Source: Gymnothorax reevesii (taxonomy: Eukaryota > Chordata > Actinopteri > Anguilliformes > Muraenidae). From it: DNA of 64,000 nt. Position 1 is the first letter of the stretch; each line of letters opens with the position of its first letter. The stretch is taken from positions 8,762,395 through 8,826,394 of the forward strand of contig CM056584.1 of assembly GCA_029721435.1 (NCBI GenBank). The letters are read 5' to 3'. The notes below the pieces were generated by a model. That model was not told the origin of the DNA. It searched no databases and was given only the letters and a program-made list of their open reading frames with translations. Made by a program: the position numbers and the translations under genes. Of the stretch, positions 51,525 to 62,400 are shown piece by piece.

Positions 51525-54500
51525 CATACTGTATGTGTCCTCTATGATGTTAATAGGAGATCAGATGGCATTTCAGCTTAACCCTTCTTGTATAATAAAA
51601 AAATTGAGTAATGTTAATGTTTAAATGCTAAAGCTAACATGCTAATGCTAGCGATCTAATGTGAGTTCTAATATCTGGTCATTTTCATACTGTATGTGTC
51701 CTCTATGATGTTAATCGGAGATCAGATGGCATTTCAGCTTAACCCTGCTTGTGTAAAATGGAAATTTAGTGACGTTAATGTTTGAATGCTAATGCTAACA
51801 TGCTAATGCTAGCGATCTAATGTGAGTGCTAATATCTGGTCATTTTCATACTATACGTGTCCTCTATGATGTTAATAGGAGATCAGATGGCATTTCAGCT
51901 TAACCCTTCTTGTGTAAAATGGAAATTGAGTGATGGTAATGTTTAAATGCTAATGCTAAAATGCTAATGCTAGCTATCTAATGTGAGTTCTAATATCTGG
52001 TCATTTTCATACTATACGTGTCCTCTTTGATGTTAATAGGAGATCAGATGGCATTTCAGCTTAACCCTTCTTGTTTCAAATGGAAATTGAGTGATTTTAA
52101 TGTTTAAATGCTAATGCTAACATGCTAAAGCTAGCAATCTAATGTGAGTGCTAATACCTGGTCATTTTCATACTGTACGTGTCCTCTATGATGAGAATAT
52201 GGGATCAGATGGCATTTCAGCTTAACCCTGTTTGTGTAAAATGGAAATTGAGTGAAGTTAATGTTTAAATGCTAATGCTAACATGCTAATGCTAGCGATC
52301 TAATGTGAGTGCTAATATCTGGTCATTTTCATACTGTACATGTCCTCTATGATGTTAATAGGAGATCAGATGGCATTTGAGCTTTACCCTTCTTGTATAA
52401 TAAAAAAATTGAGTAATGTTAATGTTTAAATGCTAAAGCTAACATGCTAATGCTAGCGATCTAATGTGAGTTCTAATATCTGGTCATTTTCATACTGTAT
52501 GTGTCCTCTATGATGTTAATCGGAGATCAGATGGCATTTCAGCTTCACCCTTCTTGTGTAAAATGGAAATTGAGTGACATTAATGTTTTAATACTAATGC
52601 TAACATGCTAATGCTAGCGATCTAATGTGAGTGCTAATATCTGGTCATTTTCATACTGTACGTGTCCTCTATGATGGGAGTATTGGATCAGATGGCATTT
52701 CAGCTTAACCCTGCTTGTGTAAAATGGAAATTGAGTGATGGTAATGTTTAAATGCTAATGCTAAAATGCTAATGCTAGCTATCTAATGTGAGTTCTAATA
52801 TCTGGTCATTTTCATACTATACGTGTCCTCTTTGATGTTAATAGGAGATCAGATGGCATTTCAGCTTAACCCTTCTTGTGTAAAATGGAAATTGAGTGAT
52901 GGTAATGTTTAAATGCTAATGCTAACATGCTAATGCTAGCGATCTAATGTGAGTGCTAATATCTGGTCATTTTCATACTGTACATGTCCTCTATGATGTT
53001 AATAGGAGATCAGATGGCATTTCAGCTTTACCCTTCTTGTATAATAAAAAAAATGAGTAATGTTAATGTTTAAATGCTAAAGCTAACATGCTAATGCTAG
53101 CGATCTAATGTGAGTTCTAATATCTGGTCATTTTCATACTGTATGTGTCCTCTATGATGTTAATCGGAGATCAGATGGCATTTCAGCTTCACCCTTCTTG
53201 TGTAAAATGGAAATTGAGTGACGTTAATGTTTGAATGCTAATGCTAACATGCTAATGCTAGCAATCTAATGTGAGTGCTAATATCTGGTCATTTTCATAC
53301 TGTAAGTGTCCTCTATGATGTTAGTATGAGATCAGATGGCATTTCTGCTTCACCCTTCTTGTATTATAAGCAAATTGGGTAATGTTAATGTTTCAATGCT
53401 AATGCTAACATGCTGATGCTAACATGCTAATGCTAGCAATCTAATGTGAGTGCTAATGCCTGGTCATTTTCATACTGTACATGTCTTCTATGATGGGAGT
53501 ATGGGATCAGATGGCATTTCAGCTTAACCCTGCTTGTGTAAAATGGAAATTGAGTGATGTTGTTTGAATGCTAATGCTAACATGCTAATGCTAGCGATCT
53601 AATGTGAGTGCTAATACCTGGTCATTTTCATACTGTACATGTCCTCTATGATGGGAGTATGAGATCAGATGGCTTTTCAGCTTAACCCTGCTTGTGTAAA
53701 ATGGAAATTTAGTGACGTTAATGTTTGAATGCTAATGCTAACATGCTAATGCTAGCGATCTAATGTGAGTTCTAATATCTGTTTATTTTCATACCATACG
53801 TGTCCTTTATGATGTTAATAGGAGATCAGATGGCATTTCAGCTTAACCCTGCTTGTGTACAATGGAAATTTAGTGACGTTAATGTTTGAATGCTAATGCT
53901 AACATGCTAATGCTAGCGATCTAATGTGAGTGCTAATATCTGGTCATTTTCATACTACACGTATCCTCTATGATGTTCATAGGAGATCAGATGGCATTTC
54001 AGCTTGACCCTTCTTGTTTAAAATGGAAATTGAGTTATGTTAATGTTTAAATGCTAATGCTAACATGCTAATGCTAGCGCTCTAATGTGAATGCTAATAT
54101 GTGGTCATTTTTATACTGTACGTGTCCTCTATGATGTTAATAGGAGATCAGATGGCATTTCAGCTTAACCCTGCTTGTGTAAAATGGAAATTTAGTGACG
54201 TTAATGTTTGAATGCTAATGCTAACATGCTAATGCTAGCGATCTAATGTGACTGCTAATATCTGGTCATTTTCATACTATACATGTCCTTTATGATGTTA
54301 ATAGGAGATCAGATGGCATTTCAGCTTAACCCTTGTGTAAAATGGAAATTGAGTGATGTTAATGTTTAAATGCTAATGCTAACATGCTAATGCTAGCGCT
54401 CTAATGTGAGTGCTAATATCTGGTCATTTTCATACTGTACATGTCCTCTATGATGGGAGTATGAGATCAGATGGCTTTTCAGCTTAACCCTGCTTGTGTA

Positions 54501-54913
54501 AAATGGAAATTTAATGACTTTCATGTTTGAATGCTAATGCTAACATGCTAATGCTAGCGATCTAATGTGAGTGCTAATATCTGGTCATTTTCATACTATA
54601 CGTGTCCTCTATGATGTTAATAGGAGATCAGATGGCATTTCAGCTTAACCCTTCTTGTGTAAAATGGAAATTGAGTGATGTTAATGTTTAAATGCTAATG
54701 CTAACATGCTAAAGCTAGCAATCTAATGTGAGTGCTAATACCTGGTCATTTTCATACTGTACGTGTCCTCTATGATGGGAATATGGGATCAGATGGCATT
54801 TCAGCTTAACCCTGTTTGTGTAAAATGAAAATTGAGTGAAGTTAATGTTTAAATGCTAATGCTAACATGCTAATGCTAGCGATCTAATGTGAGTTCTAAT
54901 ATCTGGTCATTTT
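51525..54913 (+). repeat. Mosaic 21-monomer block (3389 bp)
   Basis: It starts with B1 but then contains several hybrid monomers (51686-51846, 52652-52812, 52813-52973 and 53135-53295). From about 53.3 kb it becomes colinear with the extra block at about 45.2-46.8 kb. The word TGATGGTAATG, otherwise seen only at 44339, occurs here at 51931, 52736 and 52897, spaced 805 and 161 bp (5 and 1 monomers). The length equals 21 monomers plus 14, minus 6. Confidence 0.88.
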
Positions 54914-57900
54914 CATACTGTATGTGTCCTCTATGATGTTAATAGGAGATCAGATGGCATTTCAGCTTAACCCTTCTTGTATAATAAAAAAATTGAGTAA
55001 TGTTAATGTTTAAATGCTAAAGCTAACATGCTAATGCTAGCGATCTAATGTGAGTTCTAATATCTGGTCATTTTCATACTGTATGTGTCCTCTATGATGT
55101 TAAACGGAGATCAGATGGCATTTCAGCTTCACCCTTCTTGTGTAAAATGGAAATTGAGTGACATTAATGTTTTAATACTAATGCTAACATGCTAATGCTA
55201 GCGATCTAATGTGAGTGCTAATATCTGGTCATTTTCATACTGTACGTGTCCTCTATGATGGAAGTATGGGATCAGATGGCATTTCAGCTTAACCCTGCTT
55301 GTGTAAAATAGAAATTGAGTGACGTTAATGTTTGAATGCTAATGCTAACATGCTAATGCTAGCGATCTAATGTGAGTGCTAATATCTGGTCATTTTCATA
55401 CTGTAAGTGTCCTCTATGATGTTAGTATGAGATCAGATGGCATTTCTGCTTCACCCTTCTTGTATTATAAGCAAATTGGGTAATGTTAATGTTTCAATGC
55501 TAATGCTAACATGCTGATGCTAGCGATCTAATGTGAGTGCTAATACCTGGTCATTTTCATACTGTACATGTCTTCTATGATGGGAGTATGGGATCAGATG
55601 GCATTTCAGCTTAACCCTGCTTGTGTAAAATGGAAATTGAGTGATGTTGTTTGAATGCTAATGCTAACATGCTAATGCTAGCGATCTAATGTGAGTGCTA
55701 ATACCTGGACATTTTCATACTGTACATGTCCTCTATGGTGGGAGTATGAGATCAGATGGCTTTTCAGCTTAACCCTGCTTGTGTAAAATGGAAATTGAGT
55801 GACGTTAATGTTTGAATGCTAATGCTAACATGCTAATGCTAGCAATCTAATGTGAGTGCTAATATCTGGTCATTTTCATACTGTACGTGTCCTCTATGAT
55901 GGGAGTATGGGATCAGATGGCATTTCAGCTTAACCCTGCTTGTGTAAAATAGAAATTGAATGATGTTAATGTTTGAATGCTAATGCTAACATGCTAATGC
56001 TAGCGATCTTATGTGAGTTCTAATATCAGGTCATTTTCATACTGTAAGTGTCCTCTATGATGTTAGTATGAGATCAGATGGCATTTCTCCTTCACCCTTC
56101 TTGTATTATGAGCAAATTGAGTAATGTTAATGTTTCAATGCTAATGCTAACATGCTGATGCTAACATGCTAATGCTAGCGATCTAATGTGAGTGCTAATA
56201 GTTGGTCATTTTCATACTGTACGTGTCCTCTATGATGTTAATTGGAGATCAGATGGCATTTCAGCTTAACCCTTCTTGTATAATAAAAAATTGAGTAATG
56301 TTAATGTTTAAAAGCTAATGCTAATATGCTAATGCTAGCGATCTAATGTGAGTTCTAATATCTGGTCATTTTCATACTATACGTGTCCTCTATAATGTTA
56401 ATAGGAGATCAGATGGCATTTCAGCTTAACCCTTCTTGTGTAAAATGGAAATTGTGTGACATTAATGTTTTAATACTAATGCTAACATGCTAATGCTAGC
56501 GATCTAATGTGAGTGCTAATATCTGGTCATTTTCATACTGTATGTGTCCTCTATGATGTTAATAGGAGATCAGATGGCATTTCAGCTTAACCCTGCTTGT
56601 GTAAAATGGAAATTTAGTGACGTTAATGTTTGAATGCTAATGCTAACATGCTAATGCTAGCGATCTAATGTGAGTGCTAATATCTGGTCATTTTCATACT
56701 GTACGTGTCCTCTATGATGGGAGTATGGGATCAGATGGCATTTCAGCTTAACCCTGTTTGTGTAAAATGGAAATTGAGTGACGTTAATGTTTGAATGCTA
56801 ATGCTAACATGCTAATGCTAGCTATCTAATGTGAGTTCTAATATCTGGTCATTTTCATACTATACGTGTCCTCTTTGATGTTAATAGGAGATCAGATGGC
56901 ATTTCAGCTTAACCCTTCTTGTTTAAACTGGAAATTGAGTGATTTTAATGTTTAAATGCTAGTGCTAACATGCTAAAGCTAGCGATCTAATGTGAGTGCT
57001 AATACCTGGTCATTTTCATACTGTACGTGTCCTCTATGATGAGAATATGGGATCAGATGGCATTTCAGCTTAACCCTGTTTGTGTAAAATGGAAATTGAG
57101 TGAAGTTAATGTTTAAATGCTAATGCTAACATGCTAATGCTAGCGATCTAATGTGAGTGCTAATATCTGGTCATTTTCATACTGTACATGTCCTCTATGA
57201 TGTTAATAGGAGATCAGATGGCATTTCAGCTTTACCCTTCTTGTATAATAAAAAAATTGAGTAATGTTAATGTTTAAATGCTAAAGCTAACATGCTAATG
57301 CTAGCGATCTAATGTGAGTTCTAATATCTGGTCATTTTCATACTGTATGTGTCCTCTATGATATTAATCGGAGATCAGATGGCATTTCAGCTTCACCCTT
57401 CTTGTGTAAAATGGAAATTGAGTGACATTAATGTTTTAATACTCATGCTTACATGCTAATGCTAGCGATCTAATGTGAGTGCTAATATCTGGTCATTTTC
57501 ATACTGTACGTGTCCTCTATGATGGGAGTATGGGATCAGATGGCATTTCAGCTTAACCCTGCTTGTGTAAAATAGAAATTGAGTGACGTTAATGTTCGAA
57601 TGCTAATGCTAACATGCTAATGCTAGCGATCAAATGTGAGTGCTAATATCTGGTCATTTTCATACTGTAAGTGTCCTCGATGATGTTAGTATGAGATCAG
57701 ATGGCATTTCTGCTTCACCCTTCTTGTATTATAAGCAAATTGGGTAATGTTAATGTTTCAATGCTAATGCTAACATGCTGATGCTAACATGCTAATGCTA
57801 GCAATCTAATGTGAGTGCTAATACCTGGTCATTATCATACTGTACATGTCTTCTATGATGGGAGTATGGGATCAGATGGCATTTCAGCTTAACCCTGCTT

Positions 57901-59439
57901 GTGTAAAATGGAAATTGAGTGACGTTGTTTGAATGCTAATGCTAACATGCTAATGCTAGCGATCTAATGTGAGTGCTAATACCTGGTCATTTTCATACTG
58001 TACATGTCCTCTATGATGGGAGTATGAGATCAGATGGCTTTTCTGCTTAACCTTGCTTGTGTAAAATGGAAATTGAGTGACGTAAATGTTTGAATGCTAA
58101 TGCTAACATGCTAATGCTAGCGATCTAATGTGAGTTCTAATATCTGGTCATTTTCATACCATACGTGTCCTTTATGATTTTAATAGGAGATCAGATGGCA
58201 TTTCAGCTTAACCCTGCTTGTGTACAATGGAAATTTAGTGACGTTAATGTTTGAATGCTAATGCTAACATGCTAATGCTAGCGATCTAATGTGAGTGCTA
58301 ATATCTGGTCATTTTCATACTACACGTATCCTCTATGATGTTCGTAGGAGATCAGATGGCATTTCAGCTTAACCCTTCTTGTTTAAAATGGAAATTGAGT
58401 TATGTTAATGTTTAAATGCTAATGCTAACATGCTAATGCTAGCGCTCTAATGTGAATGCTAATATGTGGTCATTTTTATACAGTACGTGTCCTCTATGAT
58501 GTTAATAGGAGATCAGATGGCATTTCAGCTTAACCCTGCTTGTGTAAAATGGAAATTTAGTGACGTTAATGTTTGAATGCTAATGCTAACATGCTAATGC
58601 TAGCGAGCTAATGTGAGTGCTAATATCTGGTCATTTTCATACTATACGTGTCCTTTATGATGTTAATAGGAGATCAGATGGCATTTCAGCTTAACCCTTG
58701 TGTAAAATGGAAATTGAGTGATGTTAATGTTTAAATGCTAATGCTAACATGCTAATGCTAGCGCTCTAATGTGAGTGCTAATATCTGGTCATTTTCATAA
58801 TGTACATGTCCTCTATGATGGGAGTATGAGATCAGATGGCTTTTCAGCTTAACCCTGCTTGTGTAAAATGGAAATTTAATGACGTTCATGTTTGAATGCT
58901 AATGCTAAAATGCTAATGCTAGCGATCTAATGTGAGTGCTAATATCTGGTCATTTTCATTCTATACGTGTCCTCTATGATGTTAATAGGAGATCAGATGG
59001 CATTTCAGCTTAACCCTTCTTGTGTAAAATGGAAATTGAGTGATGTTAATGTTTAAATGCTAATGCTAAAATGCTAATGCTAGCTATCTAATGTGAGTTC
59101 TAATATCTGGTCATTTTCATACTATACGTGTCCTCTTTGATGTTAATAGGAGATCAGATGGCATTTCAGCTTAACCCTTCTTGTTTCAAATGGAAATTGA
59201 GTGATTTTAATGTTTAAATGCTAATGCTAACATGCTAAAGCTAGCAATCTAATGTGAGTGCTAATACCTGGTCATTTTCATACTGTACGTGTCCTCTATG
59301 ATGGGAATATGGGATCAGATGGCATTTCAGCTTAACCCTGTTTGTGTAAAATGAAAATTGAGTGAAGTTAATGTTTAAATGCTAATGCTAACATGCTAAT
59401 GCTAGCGATCTAATGTGAGTTCTAATATCTGGTCATTTT
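54914..59439 (+). repeat. HOR family B, 28-monomer copy lacking one unit (4526 bp)
   Basis: B1-B29 are in order, with B11 and B12 fused at 56534-56694. Spacing to the neighbouring B1 is 4526 bp, exactly 4687 minus 161. It differs from the other family B copies by scattered single changes, for example GACGTAAATG near 58080, GCGAGCTA near 58604 and CATTCTATACG near 58958. Confidence 0.92.
56534..56694 (+). repeat. Hybrid monomer B11/B12
   Basis: It starts with the B11 GTATGTG word but ends with the normal GCTAGCG of B12 instead of the B11 GTTAGCG. The separate CTTTACG unit (B12) present in 40211-46837, 46838-51524 and 59440-64000 is missing. This is a clean one-monomer deletion of 161 bp. Confidence 0.88.
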
Positions 59440-62400
59440 CATACTGTATGTGTCCTCTATGATGTTAATAGGAGATCAGATGGCATTTCAGCTTAACCCT
59501 TCTTGTATAATAAAAAAATTGAGTAATGTTAATGTTTAAATGCTAAAGCTAACATGCTAATGCTAGCGATCTAATGTGAGTTCTAATATCTGGTCATTTT
59601 CATACTGTATGTGTCCTCTATGATGTTAATCGGAGATCAGATGGCATTTCAGCTTCACCCTTCTTGTGTAAAATGGAAATTGAGTGACATTAATGTTTTA
59701 ATACTAATGCTAACATGCTAATGCTAGCGATCTAATGTGAGTGCTAATATCTGGTCATTTTCATACTGTACGTGTCCTCTATGATGGAAGTATGGGATCA
59801 GATGGCATTTCAGCTTAACCCTGCTTGTGTAAAATAGAAATTGAGTGACGTTAATGTTTGAATGCTAATGCTAACATGCTAATGCTAGCGATCTAATGTG
59901 AGTGCTAATATCTGGTCATTTTCATACTGTAAGTGTCCTCTATGATGTTAGTATGAGATCAGATGGCATTTCTGCTTCACCCTTCTTGTATTATAAGCAA
60001 ATTGGGTAATGTTAATGTTTCAATGCTAATGCTAACATGCTGATGCTAGCGATCTAATGTGAGTGCTAATACCTGGTCATTTTCATACTGTACATGTCTT
60101 CTATGATGGGAGTATGGGATCAGATGGCATTTCAGCTTAACCCTGCTTGTGTAAAATGGAAATTGAGTGATGTTGTTTGAATGCTAATGCTAACATGCTA
60201 ATGCTAGCGATCTAATGTGAGTGCTAATACCTGGTCATTTTCATACTGTACATGTCCTCTATGGTGGGAGTATGAGATCAGATGGCTTTTCAGCTTAACC
60301 CTGCTTGTGTAAAATGGAAATTGAGTGACGTTAATGTTTGAATGCTAATGCTAACATGCTAATGCTAGCAATCTAATGTGAGTGCTAATATCTGGTCATT
60401 TTCATACTGTACGTGTCCTCTATGATGGGAGTATGGGATCAGATGGCATTTCAGCTTAACCCTGCTTGTGTAAAATAGAAATTGAATGATGTTAATGTTT
60501 GAATGCTAATGCTAACATGCTAATGCTAGCGATCTTATGTGAGTTCTAATATCAGGTCATTTTCATACTGTAAGTGTCCTCTATGATGTTAGTATGAGAT
60601 CAGATGGCATTTCTCCTTCACCCTTCTTGTATTATGAGCAAATTGAGTAATGTTAATGTTTCAATGCTAATGCTAACATGCTGATGCTAACATGCTAATG
60701 CTAGCGATCTAATGTGAGTGCTAATAGTTGGTCATTTTCATACTGTACGTGTCCTCTATGATGTTAATTGGAGATCAGATGGCATTTCAGCTTAACCCTT
60801 CTTGTATAATAAAAAATTAAGTAATGTTAATGTTTAAAAGCTAATGCTAATATGCTAATGCTAGTGATCTAATGTGAGTTCTAATATCTGGTCATTTTCA
60901 TACTATACGTGTCCTCTATAATGTTAATAGGAGATCAGATGGCATTTCAGCTTAACCCCTCTTGTGTAAAATGGAAATTGTGTGACATTAATGTTTTAAT
61001 ACTAATGCTAACATGCTAATGCTAGCGATCTAATGTGAGTGCTAATATCTGGTCATTTTCATACTGTATGTGTCCTCTATGATGTTAATAGGAGATCAGA
61101 TGGCATTTCAGCTTAACCCTGCTTGTGTAAAATGGAAATTTAGTGACGTTAATGTTTGAATGCTAATGCTAACATGCTAATGTTAGCGATCTAATGTGAG
61201 TGCTAATATCTGGTCATTTTCATACTTTACGTGTCCTCTATGATGTTAATAGGAGATCAGATGGCATTTCAGCTTAACCCTGCTTGTGTAAAATGGAAAT
61301 TTAGTGACGTTAATGTTTGAATGCTAATGCTAACATGCTAATGCTAGCGATCTAATGTGAGTGCTAATATCTGGTCATTTTCATACTGTACGTGTCCTCT
61401 ATGATGGGAGTATGGGATCAGATGGCATTTCAGCTTAACCCTGTTTGTGTAAAATGGAAATTGAGTGACGTTAATGTTTGAATGCTAATGCTAACATGCT
61501 AATGCTAGCTATCTAATGTGAGTTCTAATATCTGGTCATTTTCATACTATACGTGTCCTCTTTGATGTTAATAGGAGATCAGATGGCATTTCAGCTTAAC
61601 CCTTCTTGTTTAAACTGGAAATTGAGTGATTTTAATGTTTAAATGCTAGTGCTAACATGCTAAAGCTAGCGATCTAATGTGAGTGCTAATACCTGGTCAT
61701 TTTCATACTGTACGTGTCCTCTATGATGAGAATATGGGATCAGATGGCATTTCAGCTTAACCCTGTTTGTGTAAAATGGAAATTGAGTGAAGTTAATGTT
61801 TAAATGCTAATGCTAACATGCTAATGCTAGCGATCTAATGTGAGTGCTAATATCTGGTCATTTTCATACTGTACATGTCCTCTATGATGTTAATAGGAGA
61901 TCAGATGGCATTTCAGCTTTACCCTTCTTGTATAATAAAAAAATTGAGTAATGTTAATGTTTAAATGCTAAAGCTAACATGCTAATGCTAGCGATCTAAT
62001 GTGAGTTCTAATATCTGGTCATTTTCATACTGTATGTGTCCTCTATGATATTAATCGGAGATCAGATGGCATTTCAGCTTCACCCTTCTTGTGTAAAATG
62101 GAAATTGAGTGACATTAATGTTTTAATACTCATGCTTACATGCTAATGCTAGCGATCTAATGTGAGTGCTAATATCTGGTCATTTTCATACTGTACGTGT
62201 CCTCTATGATGGGAGTATGGGATCAGATGGCATTTCAGCTTAACCCTGCTTGTGTAAAATAGAAATTGAGTGACGTTAATGTTCGAATGCTAATGCTAAC
62301 ATGCTAATGCTAGCGATCAAATGTGAGTGCTAATATCTGGTCATTTTCATACTGTAAGTGTCCTCGATGATGTTAGTATGAGATCAGATGGCATTTCTGC

